Shown here piece after piece: positions 21,497 to 30,300 of a stretch of 64,000 nucleotides of DNA. Made by a program: the position numbers and the translations under genes. A model generated the notes under the pieces. It did not search any database. It saw nothing but the letters and a program-made list of their open reading frames with translations, and had not been told where the DNA came from. The DNA comes from Phymatolithon calcareum (lineage: Eukaryota > Rhodophyta > Florideophyceae > Hapalidiales). Every line of letters starts with the position of its first letter. The stretch's first letter is position 1. The DNA lies in the NCBI GenBank assembly GCA_977006965.1, contig OZ345361.1, positions 434,001 to 498,000 of the forward strand, written 5' to 3'.

Positions 21497-22080
21497 GTGG
21501 ATCCAGATACAATTGTTCCAAGTAGCCCCAGATCTGAAGAATGTCACCCCGTGTCAGTTCCTCTTGCACTCATAGTTGAACGTTGTGCCCCTCCTTCTCA
21601 AGGATATGAGGGTCTCGGTGCTCACATAACGGGAGTTAACATCAGGAGCTCAGTTGTCAGCTATTGGAGGTCTCGTGGAGAAAAACGGAAACTACTTTGA
21701 TTTGGGTAGCGGGCTTTACAGAGGAAATCCAGGAAAGTGCGAAGATTTAACAGTTCTTGTCAAGGCCCTTTCACGTGCTCAGAAGGAATGCACTTCGAAC
21801 ATTACGAAACGCGGGTATCAAGAAAAACTTGAAGACGTTCGTTTGCTCACGGATTCGTTCGTCGAGCCCTTTGTGCAACGAGCAATGAGCGCTGACGCAA
21901 CTGTCGATATTCTTCAATTGCAATGCGCCATGCGGTACGCCGAACATCCACAATATTGTCGAGGCGAAGCAAAAGCTCATCGACAAAGCGGCTCAGTCCA
22001 TGATCATCGACTTCACCGCCTTCAATGACGGAGATGCTATCAATAGTTGCGACGAGGTGCTAAACCAGAGAGAGTAGTAC
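21497..22080 (+). pseudogene. second tyrosine-recombinase-family copy, N-terminal part
   Basis: This is a diverged relative of the ORF at 20281. It shares the layout DPxxI, a Ser/Pro stretch, PVSVPLALIVERC, then a W-rich segment, and FVEPFVQRAMSADATVDI matching the DSVIERALQADLDIDY part. A frameshift near 21670 splits it (21497-21700, then 21654-22028). Near 21920 a third frame stays open to 22078 (IVEAKQKLIDKAAQSMIIDF). The catalytic half is missing. Two related but clearly diverged copies in tandem suggest separate insertions or an old duplication. Confidence 0.55.
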
Positions 22081-22545
22081 ACGCAAAAAATTTTACTGTC
22101 GCATGGAGTGCACTGAGAAACGGATGAGTAGTAGCTTTGGCTAGGGTGAGTTATGATAGTACGCATAGCTGGTGGAGAGTAGTAGGTTCCGCGAGGGGTG
22201 GCCATGTAGTTAATTTTTCCTACTTTCGGTGGCTATTTATTGCGTTTCCCCGAATATTTTCAATATAGATCCAGTCAGAAGAGGTTTTAATTACATTGAA
22301 TCTGGACATCTTCGAAAAACTCCGACAGTTATCAGCCTTGGTACTAGTACTACGCCGTAGGCGGTACTGCAACCAGATCTCTGTGTTGCACTCAGACCAA
22401 AACATGTTTTCAAATTAAAATTTGACAAACCAAACCAAACCTGGGGGCTGCGGGAAACTCGCCATATAATACGGACAGACAACGTGTCAGCAGGCGCGTT
22501 ATCATAGACGACCTACTTACCCCTTTCTGTGCCCTGCACTGTGAA
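22081..22545. other. intergenic, no supported gene
   Basis: This holds the inverted match to 19160-19210 near 22125-22215, and otherwise nothing I can name. Confidence 0.4.
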
Positions 22546-23480
22546 TATTATAGAGGCAACCTTAACCATCAGCCAAAATCGCCGCGCCGTGCGTACACTG
22601 GTGGGCTTCTGGTCCACACCGGTCCCGATCAGAGGTCTCACTTTAATTTTGACACGTGGAAAAACGAAGCCCGAGGGCTCGTGCCGGCCGCCCAAATATC
22701 TTAAATCATATTCGTCCTGCCTGCACACCTACACGTCCGCTACGCACTGCCCGCCGCCGGATCGCCTGCACACCTGCCCGCCCATCTCCCGATCTCAATC
22801 GTGCCCGCCTGCGCTTGTCTGCTTGCTCGTCCGCCTCCCCGCCGGATAGCCTACACACCTGCTCGTCCGTCGCCAGATCTCAATTGTGCCCGCTTGCGCT
22901 TCTCTGCTTCTCTGCCGGCCTGCCCGCCTGTGCCTGCCCCGCTGCGTTTGTCCGCATGTCCGCTTGTCCCCCTGCCTGTCTGCCCGCCTGCCCGCCTGCC
23001 CGCCTGCCCGCCTGCCCGCCTGCCCGCCTGCCCGCCTGCCCGCCTGCCCGCCTGCCCGCCTGCCCGCCTGCCCGCCTGCCCGCCTGCCCGCCTGCCCGCC
23101 TGCCCGCCTGCCCGCCTGCCCGCCTGCCCGCCTGCCCGCCTGCCCGCCTGCCCGCCTGCCCGCCTGCCCGCCTGCCCGCCTGCCCGCCTGCGCTTGTCTG
23201 CTTGTCCGCCAGCCTGTTCGTCTACACGCCGGTCTTTGCTTTTATATCTTCCTGCGCTTGCGCGCCTGCCCCCAAAAGCTTCCTCGTTCGTCCGTCTGCC
23301 CTCCGGTCCGCTAAAAAACTCTGCCTTGCTTTCCCGCCAGTCCCCGCTCCACTAAAAAACACTGCCTTGCCCGTTGTCTGTCCGGGTCCCTCTGTATCGC
23401 TAATCCTTTTCTCTTTATAGTAGGCAGGTCTTTCTATGGACCGTTGCGAGTTAATTTTTTAGTCCAGCTTCTGTACAGTG
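22546..23480 (+). repeat. GC-rich dispersed repeat with 8-bp satellite, copy 1
   Basis: The left part (about 22546-22760) matches the reverse complement of 28270-28445: aaccatcagccaaaatc, gccgtgcgtacactg, cacaccggtcccga and ttttgacacgtggaaaaacg. It then runs into Cys/Pro-coding GC-rich DNA and the satellite. The right end (about 23405-23480) weakly matches copy 2 through gcgagttaatttt. Both copies encode an ORF starting MEKR and reading on to RPAC and PTRPP, so the open frames are conserved but may be a by-product of composition. Confidence 0.7.
22976..23192 (+). repeat. 8-bp tandem repeat CTGCCCGC, about 26 units
   Basis: CTGCCCGC repeats almost perfectly over about 215 bases. Because 8 is not a multiple of 3, every frame reads the same eight-residue cycle (PARLPACP) with no stops, which explains three overlapping long ORFs on this strand. 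The array is embedded in the repeat copy; copy 2 has only diverged related units. Confidence 0.9.
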
Positions 23481-24124
23481 CAGTATGTTAGATAGATGGG
23501 ACTATAGATTCTCATCTCGGCTTCCATAAAAACGCTTTTCTTGGTGCCTCAAGTTTTTCCGCGTACCAGAGTAAAAACAAAATCGAGGTCAATCCCAATA
23601 AAATTCCTTTTTGACAATTATATTTTCGATTAAAATTCTGAGCCCGTTTTCGATCGTTTCACGTTGCGAAACGGTCGAATTCGACATCACTTTTTACTGT
23701 AATTCTACACTGTTTCTCTTATTTTCCCACTTATTGTACGCCCGCATTTAAGAGTTTTAGTCACTGAAACGGTCAACTTCTTTCGTTCTAATTGCACCGA
23801 CACTTCGGCCTTCATCCAAATTCTGGAAACATATCCTTCTTTCGAGATGGATGAGAGCTCTTCGATAACCATGAATGGTATCTTCGGCTTCGCTAATCTC
23901 TCTTCCACGTACGGTCCAGATGGTATAAACCCAAAAATGTTCTACCGGGAGAATTTTTGAACGGAATACCTGACCGCGAAAAAGCGTCTGAAGTTCTATC
24001 AAATTTACTTTCTATTGATGAATCTGCTATTGATTTAGCTTTCTGCCAGGTTCATCTTGAGGAAGCAAGTATTGTGGACTAGAATCTGTTCACATGCCTA
24101 TGGCTTTTTCTCTCGTGCTCTACT
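23481..24124 (+). other. 5' flank of the Mutator-like element, no clear gene
   Basis: Bases 23900-24080 are coding-like in pieces (FLNGIPDREKASEVLS, LAFCQVHLEEASIVD) in line with the transposase that follows, so the protein may start in here. Terminal inverted repeats could not be identified. Confidence 0.35.
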
Positions 24125-26334
24125 TTGACGGAAAGTAAGATATCATTTCTGCGAAGACTGGCCGTATCGCTGTGTCCTAAGTGCAAAATATTCTCGCAGT
24201 CTCCTTCCTTTCTCGATGAGTCTGGGTCTCAATTCTTATCGACGTGTTCGCCTTGCAGAAGGTCTATGCGGTACAATGGAATGCCTCCCGTGTTTTTCAC
24301 ACGAGCTCTGTTTTCCGAGACGATCTCACTAAGTTTGCTTTATCAATGGCATTCAATGACATTTAGAGCATCTGCCGCCCTTAAACGCTGTTACATCTGG
24401 TCCTATTCAGGTCGAAAAGATGTTTTTCCTAATGCCCCAATCGAAGAATTTGCTAACTTCATCAAGTTAGGATTCGAATCTATTGAGAAGTACGAATACG
24501 TGACAAATAAAAGGCGTGAAAACTCGACACAGTTCTACTGCAGTCAATCAAGTCTACGCGCTGATTCAAGCGACCGAGCTAAACGGAGAAAACGTATGCA
24601 TGACGTGAAGAAAACCCATAAGTGTGGAGGATCGATCTCTGTTCTATTGTCGGTATCTGGAAATATTGTCATCCAAGAATGTCATGAGTCGCATCATGAA
24701 GAAGCTGGGCCTAGAATTGAGCTAACTAGGGAAGATATTCGATTAATCGAGAAGAGTGCTCTGGAAGGATTAGCTCCTTTTCATGTATGCGGTATACTGG
24801 AGCAGAAGGCTGGTGGTCCGTTCTCATAGTCTCAAGTATACTACCGTTGGTGCGAAGTCATGAAGCAGCAATTTATGCGTGACGAGAATCCGTTCATATC
24901 TTGCAGATTGCTCCTAGAAACATGCCAGAACTTATCGCAATGTTTCTACAATGCTGAGCAGTATGCGCTTGGATTTGTAACCGAAATTGGAAAGAAAATA
25001 ACCCTGACGCACGAGTGTGCCGAAGCTATCATCGACAGCACGTACAAGACAAATAGCTCAAAGCTAGAACTCTTCGGTGTCCTTACAACAGTTTTCGGCA
25101 CTGGATTTCCAATCGCATACATTTTTTGCAAAACAATGCGTATGGAGGTCAGGGATCAATCTGCAGACAAGCACTAATAACACAATTTCTGTCTTCTATT
25201 CAAGCTAATCTTTCTAATTTCAAGCCGAAATATTTCTTCACGGATAAGGACCATGGCAAATGAATTCTATTCGAGTCGTTGTCAAGTTGGTCCCTTCTTT
25301 GTGCTTATGGCACATGAGACGGGCAATCAAGTTCACGATACGTGATTTACGAAAGACCTCAACCCAAAAAATGACAGAAGAGGATGAAAAAAGTGTTGGA
25401 TCTTGTATCAAAACACTACAACATGCATTCTTACCTGTCCCCGGGATTGAGCTCTGAAGATATAAGAGATGTGGCACTGTCAGATATTGCGTATCTGCAT
25501 TCTGATGCAAGAACAGCTTCTTTGTGCGAGTACATAATCAGACAATGGTATCAACCGGAGAAGTTTAAAACGTGCGGCCGCCGGAATGAGAAAGAAGGAA
25601 TACCATTCACAATGGTTGAGTCACATTGGTCCCTTTTGAAGCGTCATTATTTGGTTTTGCACAATCGGCCGAGAGTCGATTTTATCACCCATTTGATCAA
25701 TACTTTCTTGATGGTGAGGTTCGAGAACGACTAAAAGATGCTATCTGTTGGATCGAAAAAGCCAGTGTGGTGGAAGGATTTCGCAAAAGAATGGCAAGAA
25801 TTATCTACGAGACAGGTGAATCAGATCTATTGCATTGATGTTCTGAGCTGGAAGTGCTCATGTGCTGCATTTCTAATGAGTAGATTTCTCATATGCAAAC
25901 ATCTTATATCTTTTTGGTCACTTCCGAGCTACCGAGATGTTGTAAGATCGAGACATCCGCCATTTCTTGCTATCTTGCGAGAAGAAAAAAGGCGCTATGC
26001 TAACCTAGAGCCACACTTGCAGAGTTCAAGATTCGAAGCTCCTCCACACGCAACGGATATAACATCCGACATGGCACTACCTTTCACCCTTGAGAGCCCA
26101 GCGGAGGTTTCCGGGACAGCAGAAAATGCGAAATTTGTCAAGGAAGAGTTGGAGTGGATGATACGACACGTTAAAGAATTGGAAAAGACAGACGCCGGGT
26201 CTCAGCAACTACTACATATCAGGAACGCTGTATTGTCACGCATTTCTGCATACCGTGCAAGTGTTGAGAAAGACATGGCATCAAGGGGTACTCCATTGAC
26301 CTGGGGAAACGCTGATACCCTGTATTTACCTTGA
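24125..26334 (+). pseudogene. Mutator-like (MULE) transposase, frame-broken
   Basis: Five pieces make one transposase: 24125-24829, 24830-25177 in the same frame after a TAG, 25260-25457, 25384-25734, and 25738-26334 in the same frame after a TAA. An N-terminal Cys/His segment (KTHKCGGSI, CHESHHEE) resembles a zinc-binding domain. The MULE catalytic core shows the first Asp in IIDSTYKTN, the second in FFTDKDHG with the nearby CLWHMRRA motif, and the Glu in MVESHWSLLKRHYL. A SWIM finger (WKCSCAAFLMS, then CKHL) ends it. All three catalytic acids are kept, but two stops and two frameshifts near 25258 and 25385 disable the gene. Its last codons overlap the 3' end of the J-domain gene on the other strand. 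Confidence 0.85.
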
Positions 26335-26964
26335 ACTATAGATCATTAATATGGTGTGTCGCGCACCGACTTCCATACTGTAGGTGATATTCATTTTTCC
26401 AATAAAGAACCACTTCTTGCTTTTCCTATCTCTCGCAGCCTTCTCCTCCGCAGCCTTGTTCTCCTCACTGAAAATTATCTTTGCACCCATACAGTCGACC
26501 CAAGCGTCGTAGTACTGCTTATTATTGTTCCTCTGCGCTTTGATTTCAGCAGCAGCACTCCCATCTTTGTCATCAATTTCAGGAACAATTTCTGTGGTCA
26601 TGTTCTCGACAGACTTCGCGCCATCAGCATCATCGTCGATAGAGTTATTATCATCCACGGAATCGTCCGGAATAGCAGGAACCCCTTCGTCGGTATCAGC
26701 TCTGTTCCACCCAAACAAATTAGCCGAAGTGCTTTGAATCCGAAGTGAAGCCGGTTCACCTCCTTCATCATATGCCTTACGAAGAGGAGTAACATAAAGA
26801 ATGAAAAACGCGTATTGCAGTTGCTCAAATTTAGCGCTGTCTCCACCATCAAGCCAAGCGGTGTGGACTTTTTTCGCCTTCCTCTTGTAAGCAGAGGAAA
26901 TCGTGCCCTGGTCGGCGTCTGGCTTAACGCCCAAAAGATCGTAGAAGGCACTGTCGAAAACCAT
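26326..26964 (-). CDS. J-domain-like protein lacking HPD
   Basis: The 212-residue protein starts with a DnaJ-type domain at residues 6-70: FYDLLGVKPDA, SSAYKRKAKKVH and PLRKAYDEGGE. The HPD tripeptide required to stimulate Hsp70 ATPase reads HTA at residues 34-36, so it should not act as an ordinary co-chaperone. The middle is acidic (VDDNNSIDDDADGAKS) and the C terminus is basic and helical, partly homopolymeric. Family members without HPD are called J-like and act in complexes rather than through Hsp70. The gene is intronless, and its 3' end overlaps the transposase by 9 bases. Capture by a Mutator element, or early decay, are both possible. Confidence 0.6.
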   Translation of the reverse strand: MVFDSAFYDLLGVKPDADQGTISSAYKRKAKKVHTAWLDGGDSAKFEQLQYAFFILYVTPLRKAYDEGGEPASLRIQSTSANLFGWNRADTDEGVPAIPDDSVDDNNSIDDDADGAKSVENMTTEIVPEIDDKDGSAAAEIKAQRNNNKQYYDAWVDCMGAKIIFSEENKAAEEKAARDRKSKKWFFIGKMNITYSMEVGARHTILMIYSSR

Positions 26965-27117
26965 GGCGCAGTGATGTAGTAAACGAACGACCTTATTCCG
27001 TGTGAAAGACGGCTGTGTGGAAGAGAGCTCATATTCGGGTATGACACCAGCTAGTTTGTACTAATCTGATCTCACGAGGATTAACGAAAAATAAACCACA
27101 AATTAAGAATACAGAAA

Positions 27118-27300
27118 CTGACCTCGTTTCCGAACATATCACAAGCTAATTCGCGCGAATACGGCCTCATTTTTGGCTGCGGAGAAATATCCACAAAATA
27201 AAAATGGTATGATATTCAGTCCACAACTGAGATCGTTTTCGGGCTTATCAGATGCTAATTCGCTCGAATTTGGCGTCAGAATTTGATTGTAAAAATGAAT
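27118..27300. repeat. two direct units, period about 108 bp
   Basis: Two units share TCGTTTCCG/TCGTTTTCG, tatca and gctaattcgc.cgaat, at about 27121-27175 and 27229-27283. AT-rich spacers separate them. They lie upstream of the histone-like pseudogene. Function unknown. Confidence 0.5.
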
Positions 27301-27390
27301 TAAAATTATCAATAAATTATTTTTCGTATATGCAAACTGCCCTCGTACTTTTCCGCCCTCCAACTCCAAGACGTTCAGCCGCACCCCAGC

Positions 27391-27810
27391 ATGGCGCGCA
27401 CGAAACAGACGAATCGCGCCAAGCACGTGCGCGGGGGCGGAAAAGGAACGAAGACGAAGAAGACCCTCCCAACTTCCGCCGCCGCCGCCGCCGCGAAGAA
27501 GCGGAAGTGGAAGCCCGGTACCGTCGAACTTCGCGAGATCCGCAAGATGCAGCGCCGCACCTAATTTCTTATCCGGAAGGCGCCGTTTGCGCGCTTTGTA
27601 CGTGAGCTGACGCAAAAGTTCCGCCCGGACTTTCGCTTCAAAAAAGACGCTTTTCTCGCGCTCCAAAAAGCGTCGGACATGTACGTCGTGCAGTTCTTTC
27701 ACGATTAGAACCGCGCGGCGATCCATGCGAAATGCGTTAATGTTATCGACAAAGACCTGAGGTTTGCAATTCATACGAGGAAGGACTTGAGAATCTACCC
27801 TAGTGTCTAG
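27391..27810 (+). pseudogene. histone H3-like gene with two in-frame stops
   Basis: From ATG 27391 one frame reads a histone H3 homologue for 139 codons with no frameshift. It has MARTKQT, a Gly/Lys-rich then Ala-rich tail, WKPGTVELREIRKMQRR (compare YRPGTVALREIRRYQ in H3), FLIRKAPFARFVRELTQKF, FRFKKDAFLALQKASDMYVV, RAAIHAK and KDLRFA. TAA at 27562-27564 and TAG at 27706-27708 interrupt it, at positions that are ordinary residues in H3. The tail keeps K4 but lacks the ARKS context of K9/K14 and the usual K27 region, and six or seven Ala come from GCC codons. Loop 1 has no CENP-A type insertion. It is most likely a recently inactivated H3 variant. Confidence 0.8.
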
Positions 27811-27814
27811 ATAC

Positions 27815-28447
27815 CATAAAGTACTGTTGGATGAAAATTAACTCGGAACGTGGTAATAAGCCTACCCTTCTATAACATCCTTTCGCTAAACACACAAAAA
27901 AAGTAGAAAACGAGCGGGGACGAGCAGAAAAGAGCAGGTTAATAGGCCAGCGGACAACCAAGCAAGCGCAAGTGTGCACTATGCAATAGGACGGCGAGCG
28001 GGAAGATGTGCAGAAAGACAAGCACAGGCGGGCACGATTGCCATCGAGCGGCGGGGGGGGGTAGGTTTGCATGCAGAAACCGCAGGCGGACAGGTGGACG
28101 GACACAGGCGGACAGGCGGGCAGCCACAGACGAGCAGGGGAGCAGCCACAGACGGGCAGGGGGGCAGCCACAGACGAGCAGGCGGGCAGGCCCAGACGGG
28201 CAGGCCGGGAGACAAAGAGACAATCGCAAGCGGCACGATTGTGATCCGGCGGCGGGCGGGTAGGTATGCAGGCAGGACGCATGTGCTTTATGATATTTGG
28301 GGGGCCGGCGCAAGCCCGCCGGCCTCGTTTTTCCACGTGTCAAAATTATTGTCTGTCCTCTGGTCGGGACCGGTGTGGGCCAGAAGGCCCGCAGTGTACG
28401 CACGGCGCTGTGATTTTGGCTGATGGTTAGATTGCCTAATTATAGTA
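27815..28447 (-). repeat. GC-rich dispersed repeat, copy 2
   Basis: This is the reverse-orientation partner of 22546-23480. The match is strongest at 28270-28445. Its inner part (28060-28260) is made of irregular gggcaggcggacaggcgggc-type units instead of the pure 8-bp satellite. The ORF on minus (27800-28336) starts MEKRGRRACAGPPNI, parallel to the MEKRSPRARAGRPNI start in copy 1. Confidence 0.7.
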
Positions 28448-29236
28448 ATCCGGTTCATATTAGATTGGATCATCCCCTTTCGTGGCATTTAACTTCGAAG
28501 AAGATGAGAAGAGTTTGGCCCTTGCGATACAGATCTTGTGATACTTGAATTGTGAGTTTGACTGTGCAAATATTCGTTCACATGACTCCAAAAGCCGCCT
28601 TTAGAGATATTTGCAATGTGTTATCCCTTGCTACACATTTATCCCGCGGGATACACGATATAGCGTATTTTCGGCGGCGGGATTTTACATGTATTCGAGC
28701 TCAATCGGACCCATAAAACAGTTTGGGGATTAAGAGGCGCTTATCTCACTATTGGGGAAGAAAATAGTGGGAAATAATAACGAGGGACAGATATGCCCGT
28801 CCTTGAAAATTCTAAAAATCGCCGTTCCTGGCCTGTTTTTGCTTATCCCGCTGCGGGCATTTTGCATTTCTCCACCTGCAATTTTATGAAACAAATTGCG
28901 TCAGAATCCTGGAAACATCATCTTTTCAAATATGTAAATGTGATTGGATAAGTGGTAGTAGATTTGGCGGTGGAGCACTGTAAAGTTTGTAAAATTAGCT
29001 GGGACGAGATAGAGAATTATCCCGGGATAATATTTTTATCCCGGGATAGTATTTTTATCACGGGATAACATTTGATCCCCCAATGACATTTTTCTGTCAT
29101 GGAAGCTGTCGCCTTTCAATGCGTTATAGTTTATGTAAATTAAAATTCAAAATCATGTTCCCGAAACCGTTTCGTTTGAAAAACACAGCATTTCATAAAA
29201 ATTTATATTATGTGAGGCAGCTTACATTCCGTCTTA
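28448..29236. other. gene-free region with clustered ATCCCGGGAT palindromes
   Basis: No ORF of note. TATCCCG motifs recur at about 28640, 28848, 29017, 29036 and 29055. The last three are a perfect 19-bp-period array around TTATCCCGGGATAA. Confidence 0.5.
29017..29070. repeat. three 19-bp units, each a TTATCCCGGGATAA palindrome
   Basis: Units start at 29017, 29036 and 29055. The first is a perfect 14-bp palindrome; the others have one change each. Such spacing suggests a protein-binding array, but nothing in the sequence identifies the protein. Confidence 0.7.
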
Positions 29237-29634
29237 CAGTCAGACCTCGATAAATGGAACCTCTTTTTTAGAATAACCTCGGTTAGCAGCATAATCGAGT
29301 GCTCCACGAATACCGTATCCGCCTAAATTTAACGAAAATTAAAGGATTCTAGAATATTTGATAGGAGCATTACTTCATGTTCGAGGTCACGGGGCATACC
29401 TTAAATTTTGTTATAATTTTGTTTAGCGTACACGGAGCATATCCTCACTCATAGAATACTGTAAGTACTTTTCATGTTTATCCTGCCATTGGCATACAGT
29501 ACAGTAGAATATGGCTACTGTTCGGCACACGTGTGATCCAAAACTTATGATTCAAAATTCGACTTGAGAATAACCTCGATTTTGAGAATATTGGACCATT
29601 CCACATTGCCCATCCATTTATCGAGGTCTGACTG
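29237..29634 (+). mobile_element. 398-bp MITE (Tc1/mariner-pogo-like), copy 1
   Basis: It starts CAGTCAGACCTCGATAAATG and ends with the inverse of that sequence, so it has about 22-bp terminal inverted repeats, and it is flanked by TA on both sides. CAGT...ACCTCG-type ends with TA duplication are typical of pogo/Tigger relatives of Tc1/mariner. It has no coding capacity. The second copy at 29903-30300 is inverted, the same length, and differs at only a few bases. Confidence 0.9.
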
Positions 29635-29636
29635 TA

Positions 29637-29900
29637 GTTATTGAAATGGAAAAAATGGAAGCAGGCTTTCTGCATTCAATACTTCAGCGCTATTGAAATC
29701 CCTCTGGCTTCTAATGTTACCATTTGGGTTTCGTTCTCAAGCGGGGAAATATCGAGATTCCCGCAGCCCCTTGTATCAAAACTACTAATAATTATTGTAC
29801 TGTATTACACGTTCCACTGCAAATTCCATATACTGTATGGAATTTGCATATACACAGCAATGAACGTACCACATCTCCAGGGTATCTGCAAAATACGAGA
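29637..29900. repeat. spacer between the MITEs
   Basis: About 264 bp. The right part (cacgttccactgc, then cagcaatgaacgtaccacat and gggtatctgca) resembles 32330-32385, just past the end of dispersed repeat copy B, so it may be a displaced piece of the same repeat family. Confidence 0.5.
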
Positions 29901-29902
29901 TA

Positions 29903-30300
29903 CAGTCAGACCTCGATAAATGGATGGGCAATGTGGAATGGTCCAATATTCTCAAAATCGAGGTTATTCTCAAGTCGAATTTTGAATCATAAGTTTTGGA
30001 TCACACGTGTGCCGAACAGTAGCCATATTCTACTGTACTGTATGCCAATGGCAGGAGAAACATGAAAAGTACTTACAGTATTCTACGAGTGAGGATATGC
30101 TCCGTGTACGCTAAACAAAATTATAACAAAATTTAAGGTATGCCCCGTGACCTCGAACATGAAGTAATGCTCCTATCAAATATTCTAGAATCCTTTAATT
30201 TTCGTTAAATTTAGGCGGATACGGTTTTCGTGGAGCACTCGATTATGCTGCTAACCGAGGTTATTCTAAAAAAGAGGTTCCATTTATCGAGGTCTGACTG
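29903..30300 (-). mobile_element. 398-bp MITE, copy 2 (inverted)
   Basis: This is the reverse complement of copy 1 over its whole length. Three or four differences can be seen, for example near ccgtatccg, ctcactc and catgttt. It is TA-flanked at 29901-29902 and 30301-30302. The near identity implies recent activity, and the pair could fold into a long hairpin. Confidence 0.9.

Noticed and set aside
22976-23192. CRISPR array
   Set aside because: The repeats are 8 bp with no spacers, and the DNA is eukaryotic.
22656-23420. Three overlapping long ORFs (254, 184 and 142 codons) rich in Pro, Ala, Cys and Leu
   Set aside because: They are the three frames of the 8-bp satellite, which has no stop in any plus frame.
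27139-27774. 211-codon minus-strand ORF
   Set aside because: It is antisense to the histone H3-like frame. The Gly run is the complement of the GCC (Ala) run.
27391-27810. Centromeric H3 (CENP-A)
   Set aside because: No loop 1 insertion and the tail starts exactly like canonical H3 (MARTKQT).
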